Positions 42,125 through 49,762 of a stretch of DNA of 64,000 nt are shown here, piece after piece. Each line of letters opens with the position of its first letter. Position 1 is the first letter of the stretch. Made by a program: the position numbers and the translations under genes. The notes under the pieces are model-generated. The model was not told the origin of the DNA, searched no databases, and saw only the letters and a list, made by a program, of their open reading frames with translations. This stretch comes from JAJDOD01 sp050299835 (GTDB lineage Bacteria; Pseudomonadota; Alphaproteobacteria; Rhodobacterales; Rhodobacteraceae). The DNA is taken from the NCBI GenBank assembly GCA_050299835.1, contig JBNKWP010000014.1, positions 23,851-87,850 on the forward strand, written 5' to 3'.

Positions 42125-42856
42125 TCAGACTGCCGTGAACCCGCCATCGACGGGCAAGCACACGCCGGTGATCATGGCAGCAGCGTCGGACAACAGAAAG
42201 ACGATGGGAGCGGCACAGTCGGCCTCCGTCGCCCAGCGGCCAAGCGGCATGGCGGACAGAACCGGCCCTCCGATCTCCTCCCGCCCCCAGTACCATTCGG
42301 ACATCGGCGTCATGACGACAGTCGGGTTCACCGCGTTCACACGAATACCGTGAGGTCCGAGTTCCAGCGCCGAGACTCGGGTCATCGCGTCCACCGCCCC
42401 CTTGGAGGAGGCATAGGAGATGTGGCCCGCAAGCCCGACCAGCGACGCCTGGCTGGAGACGTTGACGATGGAACCGCCCTGCCCTGCCTCGACCATGCCT
42501 TGCGACGTGTATTTGGTGACAAGAAGCGTGCCGCGTGCGTTGATGTCGATCACCTTGTCGAAGACGGCAATGTCCGTCTCCATCGGCGTCGCGATTTCCC
42601 CGCCCCAGCCGCCGCAATTCACCACGCCGTAGAGCTGGAGTCCGGAAAGCGCGTCTTTTACCGACGCCTCGCTGGTCAGATCGAAGGACCGCGTTTCACA
42701 ACCAGTGTCCCCGGCGAGTGCTGCCAGTTTCTCCGCATCCCGACCCGAGGCAATGACCTGCGCGCCTTCGCCCGCAAGCATCCGCACCGTGGCGGCACCG
42801 ATGCCGCCGGTGGCGCCGGTGACGAGAATCCTGCGGTGCTTCAGTCCCGTTTCCAT
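42125..42856 (-). CDS. SDR oxidoreductase (carbonyl/L-xylulose reductase-like)
   Basis: A 243-aa short-chain dehydrogenase. The NADP(H) motif is ILVTGATGGIGAATVRMLAG, the catalytic Ser is in IVNVSSQASLVGLAGHISYA and the YxxxK is YASSKGAVDAM. ALELGPHGIRVNAVNPTVVM together with the short total length resembles dicarbonyl/L-xylulose reductase (DCXR). GGGAGG precedes the ATG at 42856. It is divergent from the DUF1349 gene and next to a sugar ABC operon, supporting a role in sugar or sugar-alcohol oxidation/reduction. Confidence 0.85.
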   Translation of the reverse strand: METGLKHRRILVTGATGGIGAATVRMLAGEGAQVIASGRDAEKLAALAGDTGCETRSFDLTSEASVKDALSGLQLYGVVNCGGWGGEIATPMETDIAVFDKVIDINARGTLLVTKYTSQGMVEAGQGGSIVNVSSQASLVGLAGHISYASSKGAVDAMTRVSALELGPHGIRVNAVNPTVVMTPMSEWYWGREEIGGPVLSAMPLGRWATEADCAAPIVFLLSDAAAMITGVCLPVDGGFTAV

Positions 42857-42962
42857 GTGTCCCTCCCTGTCGCGATACTGCCGTTCTGCGACATTAGGTT
42901 GAAAGGCTGGCGACTGCGCAATAGCGATTGGAGAAACGGAACTCATAGATACGGTATCGATC

Positions 42963-43556
42963 ATGGTCAAACCCAACGAGCTTCTCGCGCATGCGTCGTG
43001 GCACTGCGAACCCCCGGAATGGGAATGGGCGAACGGCGCACTGGCTCTGACGACAGCGGAGAAGTCCGATTTCTGGCAGGACACATTCTATGGGTTTCGG
43101 CGAGACGACGGTCATTTTCTGGGCGTTGATGTGGGGGGCGATTTCACCGCGTCGGTCACATTCGATGCAGCCTACGAGGTGCTCTACGATCAGGCCGGGA
43201 TGATGATGCGCAGCGATGCCGAAAACTGGCTGAAAACCGGGATAGAATATTCGGACGATGTCACCAATTTCTCGGTCGTCGTCACGCGCGAGGGGCGTTC
43301 CGACTGGTCGGTGATTGCCGTTCCGAAAGTCTCCGGGCCGCAAACCGTTCGGCTTACGCGCAAGGGCGGTGCCGTCATCGTTCATTACCACGGTGCCGAT
43401 GATCGGTGGCACCTGATGCGGCTGGCCAACTTCCCCGGCACGGCACCAGTCAGGATCGGACCGATGGCCTGCTCACCCGAACGGGCAGGTCTGAGAGCCC
43501 GCTTCGACGACATCCAAATTGGTCCGCCGCTCGACAGCCCGTTGCATGGCGACTGA
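42963..43556 (+). CDS. DUF1349 (concanavalin-like) protein
   Basis: A 197-aa DUF1349 protein. GALALTTAEKSDFWQDTFYG, then DFTASVTFDAAYEVLYDQAG, MMMRSDAENWLKTGIEYSDD and VVTREGRSDWSVIAVP form a lectin/glucanase-like beta sandwich, similar to yeast YLR-type regulator-of-enolase homologues. It lacks a signal peptide and is probably cytosolic. Carbohydrate binding is suspected from the fold and from the sugar-transport operon 120 bases downstream. Confidence 0.85.
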   Translation: MVKPNELLAHASWHCEPPEWEWANGALALTTAEKSDFWQDTFYGFRRDDGHFLGVDVGGDFTASVTFDAAYEVLYDQAGMMMRSDAENWLKTGIEYSDDVTNFSVVVTREGRSDWSVIAVPKVSGPQTVRLTRKGGAVIVHYHGADDRWHLMRLANFPGTAPVRIGPMACSPERAGLRARFDDIQIGPPLDSPLHGD

Positions 43557-43677
43557 ATGGCAGGGCTCTCAGATTTTGAAATTTTTCTATGGTCAGACGG
43601 GGGATAGCCTCCTAAGCTGCCGATCAGACAGGCCATAGAACGCCTGCCACCATAGTGAAAGACAGGGAGGAAATTGG

Positions 43678-45156
43678 ATGTCTTTTCGCACTAAACTGTC
43701 GGGGCTGATGCTCAGCTCCGCTGCTGTAGCCGGTTTGACGGTCCCAGCTACAGCCCAAGATTATTCCGGAGTCACGATCGACATATTGACGCGCCCCGGC
43801 TACGTGATCGCGGGCCGCCTTGTTGAGCGCGGCGCCGAGTTCGAAGAGATGACCGGCGCCAAGGTCGTCGTCACCGAGGTGCCCTTCGCCGAGATCTTCC
43901 CGAAGATCCAGAACGACTGGGCGACCGGCACGAACTCCATTGATGTCGGCGTCTTCGCCGCCGGTTGGGGCGTTGAACTTGATGCGGCCGGCCTGCTTGA
44001 AGACCTCGATCCCTATGTCGCGGCGGACGACAAGATCGATATGGCCGACATCGCGCCCTATTTCCGCGAATTCGGCCAGAAGGTCGGCGGCAAGACCAAG
44101 CTGCTGATGGTCGATGGCGACTTCCAGATGGTCTATTACCGGACCGACGTGCTGAGCGAAGCCGGACTTGAGCCGCCGAAGACCTGGGAGGACTATCTTG
44201 ACGTGGCCTCCAAGATTCACGGAATGGACATGAACGGCGATGGCGAGGCGGACTATGGCTCGTGCATCTTCAAGAAGCGCAACGCGCAGTCCTATTTTGC
44301 CATCCAGACCGTCGCCGCGTCGATCGTTCAAACCAAAGGGACGGCGCAGGGCTTCCACTTCGACAACGCGACCATGAAGCCGGTCGTCAACAATGCGGGC
44401 TGGAAGAAGGCGTTCGAACTTTACAAGGCGACCGGCGATTACGGCCCGCCGGAAGAGCTGAACATGGATATCGGCGACACAAGGGCGCTGTTCAAGGATG
44501 GCCGCTGTGGCCTTCTGATCGAATGGGGCGACCCGGGGCCGCTGCAACTCGACGACGATGCGTCCAAGGTCAAGGGCCTGATCTATGCGGTTGCCGCCGT
44601 CGGCTCGCGCGAGGTGCTGAATCGCGAAACTGGCGAGCTTGAGCCGGTAACGACGGAGAACGCGCCCTATTCGGTCGATGGCGTCAACTATGCGCCGTTT
44701 GCGGCCTTCGGCGGCTGGGCCGGTGCGATCAATGCCAAGGCGGATCAGGCGACCAAGGATGCGGCTTATGCGTTCCTGTCCTACATGAACCAGTCCGCGC
44801 AATCCTCGGTCGATGTGACCATCGGCGCGACGGGATACAATCCCTATCGCCTGTCGCAGCTGGCCAGCACCGATCTTTGGGTCGAAGCCGGCATGCCGCA
44901 GGATCTGGCAGAGAACTATATCGGTGCGATCAACGATGCGCTGAACAATCTCAACATGGCCTCCGACATGAAGATTCCGGGCGCGCAGCAATATACCGGC
45001 GTCGTTCTGGATACCGAGCTTGCCCGCTATCTCGCCGGTGAAATCTCCGTCGAGGAAGCGCTCGAGAATATCGAGGAAGGCTGGGAAGAAATCACCGAGG
45101 ACTTCGGTCGCGAAGAGCAGATCGAGGCCCAGGCGCTCGCCCTCGGCTCCGAATAA
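43678..45156 (+). CDS. Sugar ABC transporter substrate-binding protein
   Basis: A 492-aa periplasmic family-1 solute-binding protein. The signal peptide is LSSAAVAGLTVPATA (cut near residue 27). The mature domain begins VTIDILTRPGYVIAGRLVER, with FAEIFPKIQNDWATGTNSID, MVYYRTDVLSEAGLEPPKTW and GGWAGAINAKADQATKDAAY typical of carbohydrate binders. GGGAGG precedes the ATG. It is the first gene of a complete importer (binding protein, two permeases, ATPase). The ligand is not evident; associated DCXR- and epimerase-like genes suggest a sugar or sugar alcohol. Confidence 0.9.
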   Translation: MSFRTKLSGLMLSSAAVAGLTVPATAQDYSGVTIDILTRPGYVIAGRLVERGAEFEEMTGAKVVVTEVPFAEIFPKIQNDWATGTNSIDVGVFAAGWGVELDAAGLLEDLDPYVAADDKIDMADIAPYFREFGQKVGGKTKLLMVDGDFQMVYYRTDVLSEAGLEPPKTWEDYLDVASKIHGMDMNGDGEADYGSCIFKKRNAQSYFAIQTVAASIVQTKGTAQGFHFDNATMKPVVNNAGWKKAFELYKATGDYGPPEELNMDIGDTRALFKDGRCGLLIEWGDPGPLQLDDDASKVKGLIYAVAAVGSREVLNRETGELEPVTTENAPYSVDGVNYAPFAAFGGWAGAINAKADQATKDAAYAFLSYMNQSAQSSVDVTIGATGYNPYRLSQLASTDLWVEAGMPQDLAENYIGAINDALNNLNMASDMKIPGAQQYTGVVLDTELARYLAGEISVEEALENIEEGWEEITEDFGREEQIEAQALALGSE

Positions 45157-45168
45157 TACACCGAGACT

Positions 45169-46323
45169 TTGACGAGCTACGATCAGATGCGCCAGCCGGG
45201 AGCAATCCCGGCTGGCAGTTCCCGGCGGGAGCGGTTTGCCGAATGGCTGGACCGGCATTCCAGCACATTCTTCATCGCGCCTGCCGTCACGCTTATCCTG
45301 GTTTTCGCGATTTTCCCGACGATCTATTCCATTTTCTTCGCGCTCAGCCGCGTGCGCTTCCGGGGTGACGGACTGAACTTCCGCTTCGTCGGCCTGCGCA
45401 ATTTCTCAAAACAGTTCTTCGGATCAAGCGAAGTTCACTTCCTGGGCCGCACCGATCCAGTCAGCATTTTCGGCTACGCGGCCTTTGCCGCAGTCACCGT
45501 CGCCGTCCTCGTCTGGCTCTGGCGGTCGCGCAAGATCACCACTTGGGTGGGCATGATCGGGCGCACGATCTCGGCGGCAATGGCCATCTTCCTGTCGTGG
45601 ATTCTCTGCGCCTCGCTGCTCTCCGGGAACTCCATCGGCACGCTTTATACGACGCTCTTCTACGTGATCATCGGTTGCGGCATACAATTCGCCATCGGCA
45701 CCGGGCTTGCGTTCCTCTGCTCGCAGCCGATTTCAGGCAAGAACTTCTTTCGGGTCATCTTTTTCATCCCGCTGATGATCACGCCTCTGGGTGTGGGCTA
45801 TGCGATGCGGATGGTGGCGGATGTCACGAAGGGTCCGTTCGAGCCGATCCTGCAGGCTGTGGGCCTGTCGGACTGGGTTTGGTCGGCGGATGCCTGGTCG
45901 GCACGGTCCATGATGATGGTGAGCGATTCGTGGCAATGGATTCCGTTCATCTTCATCTGCATGCTGGCCGCGCTTGAGAACATCCCCCGCGATCATGTCG
46001 AAGCCGCACAGGTCGATGGGGCTTCGAGCTTCCAGATCTTCCGCGAGATCACATGGCCGCAGATCCTGCCTGTCGCGGTCACCGTGCTTCTGATCCGGAT
46101 GATCGAAGCCTTCAAGATCGTCGATCTGCCCAATATCATGACTGGCGGCGGCCCCGGCTCGGCCACGGAATCGATGACGCTGCATTCGATGTATATCTGG
46201 CGGGCGAACGATTTCGGCCAATCCGCGGCGATCGCCTATCTGCTGCTTATCCTGACCGTCGTCGTCTGCGCCTCTTTCTTCAATTACGTGGTGATGGGAC
46301 AGATCAGAAAGGCCCGCGCATGA
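45169..46323 (+). CDS. Sugar ABC transporter permease 1
   Basis: A 384-aa inner-membrane permease of the MalF type. Helix 1 is FFIAPAVTLILVFAIFPTIY. The BPD signature (EAA loop) is HVEAAQVDGASSFQIFREIT about 100 residues from the C-terminus. Compared with ordinary ~300-aa permeases it has extra hydrophobic segments between residues ~95 and 155 (YAAFAAVTVAVLVWLW; MIGRTISAAMAIFLSW). The start is uncertain: TTG at 45169 or ATG at 45187, neither with a good ribosome site. Its stop overlaps permease 2. Confidence 0.88.
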   Translation: MTSYDQMRQPGAIPAGSSRRERFAEWLDRHSSTFFIAPAVTLILVFAIFPTIYSIFFALSRVRFRGDGLNFRFVGLRNFSKQFFGSSEVHFLGRTDPVSIFGYAAFAAVTVAVLVWLWRSRKITTWVGMIGRTISAAMAIFLSWILCASLLSGNSIGTLYTTLFYVIIGCGIQFAIGTGLAFLCSQPISGKNFFRVIFFIPLMITPLGVGYAMRMVADVTKGPFEPILQAVGLSDWVWSADAWSARSMMMVSDSWQWIPFIFICMLAALENIPRDHVEAAQVDGASSFQIFREITWPQILPVAVTVLLIRMIEAFKIVDLPNIMTGGGPGSATESMTLHSMYIWRANDFGQSAAIAYLLLILTVVVCASFFNYVVMGQIRKARA

Positions 46324-47504
46324 GCAACGCCTCCTATCGGTTCCGCGAGAGCGAACGCACGCTGATGCAGCGGTTGTTCGAGGCGCCCGCCGTCGGCAAG
46401 ATGTCCCCGGTCGCCAAACTCGTCGCCTATTCGCTTTTGGGCGTTTGGTCGGTCTTCGTGCTTTTCCCGATCTATTGGGTGATCATCACGTCGTTCAAGG
46501 ACGCCGCCGCCGTCAATCAGGGACCGTTCTATGTCCCCTTCCTGGACTTCCAGCCGACGCTCGACGCCTGGCGCGCGCAGTTCACCGAGGACCCGTTCTG
46601 CACGGTGGGCGCCATCGGGCGGCAACTCTGGCTGTTGGCCCACAACGCCTTCGCCTTCGTCGTCTCGCCGGTGATCTCGATTGATCCGATGGAGCCACAG
46701 ATCTGCAAGATCTACCTCGCTTTCACCAATTCGGTCGTGATCAGCATCTTCTCCACCGGACTCTGCGTCTTCGTTGGCTCGATGGCAGCCTATGCGCTTG
46801 CCCGCATCCACTACGAGCCGCGCTTCGGCAATATCATGATCTTCGTTCTGTTGCTGGTGGGCGTGATCGTCGCGACGACCTATGTCGGCATCCCGTGGTG
46901 GGGCTCGTCAGCCGTGGCGCTGGCGATGTTCTTCTTCCTTGTCCGCGCCCTTCGCGGACGCTTCAAGCTTCACCTCGGAAACGGCGACATCCTGTTCTGG
47001 ATCATCTCGCAGCGTATCCTTCCGCCAATCGTGGTGGTCATCCCGATCTATGTGATGTTCCAGGCGGTGGGCCTGCTGGATACGCATCTGGCACTGATCC
47101 TGCTTTACGCGGTCGCCAACATGCCGATCGTGGTCTGGCTGATGTACGACTTCTTCTCCAACCTTCCCATCGAACTGGAAGAATCCGCACAGCTCGACGG
47201 CGCGACCAGAGCATTCATCTTCTGGGACATCGTCCTGCCGCTCACCCGTCCCGGCCTTGCCGCGACGACGCTTCTCATCCTGGTGCTGAGCTGGAACGAG
47301 TACCTCTTTGCGGTGTTCCTTGCCACGGTGAAGGTGCAGACCATGCCGATCATGGTGGCGGCGAAGAACGCGGGCGAGAAGGGTGTGTTCTGGTGGGAAA
47401 TGTGCGCGGTCATCGTGGTCATGATTATCCCAGTCATCATCATGGCTATCTTGCTGACAAAATTCATCTCGAAGGGCGTGCTTCTGGGCGCGGTAAAAGG
47501 GTAA
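46320..47504 (+). CDS. Sugar ABC transporter permease 2
   Basis: A 394-aa MalG-type permease beginning at the ATG (46320) that overlaps the permease 1 stop (ATGA). LLGVWSVFVLFPIYWVIITS is the first helix and ESAQLDGATRAFIFWDIVLP the EAA loop. It too carries an insertion relative to typical ~280-aa permeases (residues ~105-130, FAFVVSPVISIDPM; and ~190-225). The shared expansion in both permeases suggests a distinct subfamily that works together. Confidence 0.9.
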   Translation: MSNASYRFRESERTLMQRLFEAPAVGKMSPVAKLVAYSLLGVWSVFVLFPIYWVIITSFKDAAAVNQGPFYVPFLDFQPTLDAWRAQFTEDPFCTVGAIGRQLWLLAHNAFAFVVSPVISIDPMEPQICKIYLAFTNSVVISIFSTGLCVFVGSMAAYALARIHYEPRFGNIMIFVLLLVGVIVATTYVGIPWWGSSAVALAMFFFLVRALRGRFKLHLGNGDILFWIISQRILPPIVVVIPIYVMFQAVGLLDTHLALILLYAVANMPIVVWLMYDFFSNLPIELEESAQLDGATRAFIFWDIVLPLTRPGLAATTLLILVLSWNEYLFAVFLATVKVQTMPIMVAAKNAGEKGVFWWEMCAVIVVMIIPVIIMAILLTKFISKGVLLGAVKG

Positions 47505-47507
47505 GGC

Positions 47508-48578
47508 ATGGCGGAAGCAGGCCATAAGGCTTCGGTTCGGTTCGAGAATGTCGAAAAGAGTTTCGGCGACGTTAAAGTCCTGCGCGACTTCGATCTGGAG
47601 GTCGAGCCGGGCGAGTTCGTCGTCCTCCTCGGCGCCTCTGGTTCGGGGAAAACCACTGCGCTCCGTATCCTTTCCGGGCTGGAATCGCCGTCCGGCGGGC
47701 AGGTCTATATTGACGACAGGAACGTAACCGAGGTCCTGCCGAAGTATCGAGACATCTCGATGGTCTTCCAGTCCTACGCTCTCTACCCGCACAAGACCGT
47801 TGCCGAAAATATCGGCTTCCCGCTCAAGGTGCGCGGCACCCACAAATCCGAGATCGATACCGCAACCGTCGATGCGGCCAAGCAGGTTCAACTCGACACC
47901 CTCCTCGACCGTTATCCGCGCGAGTTGTCCGGTGGTCAGCGCCAGCGCGTCGCATTGGCCCGCGCCATCATTCGCCGCCCCTCCGTCTTTCTGATGGACG
48001 AGCCGCTGTCGAATCTCGATGCCAAGCTGCGTGGCCACATGCGCGCCGAACTGAAGCATATGCAGAAGAGCATGGGGATCACCACGATCTACGTCACACA
48101 CGACCAGATCGAAGCGATGACGTTGGCGCACCGCGTCGCGATCCTGGAGAAGGGCATATTGCAACAACTCGCGACACCGGCGGAAATCTACAACGATCCC
48201 GCCAACCTTTTCGTTGCGCAATTCATCGGGTCACCCCCGATGAACGTGGTGCATGGCAGCCTTGAAGGGCACGAGTTCGTCACCCACGGCGTGCGGATCG
48301 ACACTTCGGTTCAGGGCAATGTTCCGAACGCGGTCATGGGCGTGCGGCCTGAGGACTGCTCCATCGCCCCCCCCGATGGCGCAACGCTGACCGGGAAGAT
48401 CTATACGAACGAACTGATCGGCGACCACGCCCTTGTCACCGTCGATTGGGGAAAGGACCAGATAGCGGTCAAGGCCCCCAAGGACTTCGCGGGCGAGATG
48501 GGCGACGAGATCGGCGTCGTCATCCCCAGGGATCACATGTTCGTATTCGACGAAAGCGATGGTCGCAGGGTGAGGTAG
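47508..48578 (+). CDS. Sugar ABC transporter ATP-binding protein (UgpC/MalK type)
   Basis: A 356-aa ATPase energising the importer. Walker A is LLGASGSGKTTALRILSGLE, the Q-loop is MVFQSYALYPHKTVAENIGF, the signature is LSGGQRQRVALARA, Walker B is SVFLMDEPLSNLDAK and the H-loop is IYVTHDQIEAM. The C-terminal ~110 residues form the regulatory OB/TOBE fold (VMGVRPEDCSIAPPDG; NELIGDHALVTVDWG). It starts four bases after permease 2. Confidence 0.95.
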   Translation: MAEAGHKASVRFENVEKSFGDVKVLRDFDLEVEPGEFVVLLGASGSGKTTALRILSGLESPSGGQVYIDDRNVTEVLPKYRDISMVFQSYALYPHKTVAENIGFPLKVRGTHKSEIDTATVDAAKQVQLDTLLDRYPRELSGGQRQRVALARAIIRRPSVFLMDEPLSNLDAKLRGHMRAELKHMQKSMGITTIYVTHDQIEAMTLAHRVAILEKGILQQLATPAEIYNDPANLFVAQFIGSPPMNVVHGSLEGHEFVTHGVRIDTSVQGNVPNAVMGVRPEDCSIAPPDGATLTGKIYTNELIGDHALVTVDWGKDQIAVKAPKDFAGEMGDEIGVVIPRDHMFVFDESDGRRVR

Positions 48579-48584
48579 CCGTCC

Positions 48585-49661
48585 ATGCCGGTTCGGATCG
48601 ATCTTCACCCGGCGTATTTCGAACCCGGCGAACGCCGTTTTTGCGAGATCGGGGAATTCGCGGTTTCCACCTTCCGGTACAAAAGCGGTGTGGCGGCTAT
48701 GAGACTGCGCAATTCGCGTGGTGAAATCATCATCCTGCCATTTCAGGGCCAGCAGATTTGGCGCGCGTCCTTCGACGGGCGGGGTCTGACAATGCGATCG
48801 ATGTTCGACGAACCGAACGACACGCGCGTCTACCTCGAAACCTATGGCGGCTTTCTGAACCATTGCGGCATCACCGGCCTCGGCTCTCCGGGGCCAACCG
48901 ACACGCACCCGCTGCACGGGGAATTGCCGAATGCACCCTTTCAGCACGCCTGGCTGGAGATCGACGAGACCGCGGGCACTGTGCAAGTGGCCGGCAGCTA
49001 CCGGCATACAGTCGCCTTCTCAACCAACTACACGGCGACCATCGGAACGACGCTTGCGGCGGGCTCGGCGCTGATCGACATGTCGGTCAGCGTCGAAAAC
49101 CTCAAACACACGCCAATGGACCTGATGTATCTCGCTCACGCCAACTTCCGGCCCGTCGACAACGGCGAGCTGCACTATTCGGCGAGTTACGACGCCAAAT
49201 CGGTCCGCGTCCGTCAATCCATACCGCCGCACATCACACCGAAGCCGGGCTATGCCGAGTTTCTGGCCAAGCTCGCAGCCGATCCGACACTGCATCATGT
49301 GTTGAAGCCAGGCCTCGCGTTCGACCCTGAAGTTGTCTTCGAGATCGACATGATGCCGGACGGCGACGGCCACGCCCATGCGCTGCAAAGGCACCCGGAC
49401 GGCACGGCGGACTACATCCGGTACCGCCCCGATCAGGCCCCGCTTGCCACCCGCTGGATCTGCCGCACCCCGGATCAGGAAGGTCTTGGCGTCGCCTTTC
49501 CGACCACCTCAGGCGTCGAAGGCTATAGCGCGGAGAAGGCAAAGGGGCGTGTCGTGGCCCTGGAGGGCGGAAGCACCTGGCGCATCGCCTACACCCTCGG
49601 GCTGCTCACGCCTGACGAAACGCATCGGACCATCGAACTCATCGACCGGATACGCGGCTGA
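48585..49661 (+). CDS. DUF4432 / aldose 1-epimerase-like protein
   Basis: A 358-aa galactose-mutarotase-fold protein of the DUF4432 group. GEIIILPFQGQQIWRASFDG is the conserved N-terminal block, YGGFLNHCGITGLGSPGPTD and HPLHGELPNAPFQHAWLEID cover the catalytic histidine region, and MYLAHANFRPVDNGEL the sugar-binding part. The acidic catalytic residue cannot be placed with certainty. As last gene of the importer operon, six bases after the ATPase, it probably converts the imported sugar's anomer or epimer. Confidence 0.88.
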   Translation: MPVRIDLHPAYFEPGERRFCEIGEFAVSTFRYKSGVAAMRLRNSRGEIIILPFQGQQIWRASFDGRGLTMRSMFDEPNDTRVYLETYGGFLNHCGITGLGSPGPTDTHPLHGELPNAPFQHAWLEIDETAGTVQVAGSYRHTVAFSTNYTATIGTTLAAGSALIDMSVSVENLKHTPMDLMYLAHANFRPVDNGELHYSASYDAKSVRVRQSIPPHITPKPGYAEFLAKLAADPTLHHVLKPGLAFDPEVVFEIDMMPDGDGHAHALQRHPDGTADYIRYRPDQAPLATRWICRTPDQEGLGVAFPTTSGVEGYSAEKAKGRVVALEGGSTWRIAYTLGLLTPDETHRTIELIDRIRG

Positions 49662-49762
49662 GAAACGGGAAAATACAACGGCACGCTCCACTTGCCGTGA
49701 AACCCAAATTTAACCCGGCGGCGATAAGGAGCGGTCAACTTGCAAATGACCGGAGGCCTCTG

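Noticed and set aside
43624..45258. 544-codon minus-strand frame across the binding-protein gene
   Set aside because: Antisense of a well-supported solute-binding protein; composition is atypical (Arg/His/Leu-rich) and has no motif.
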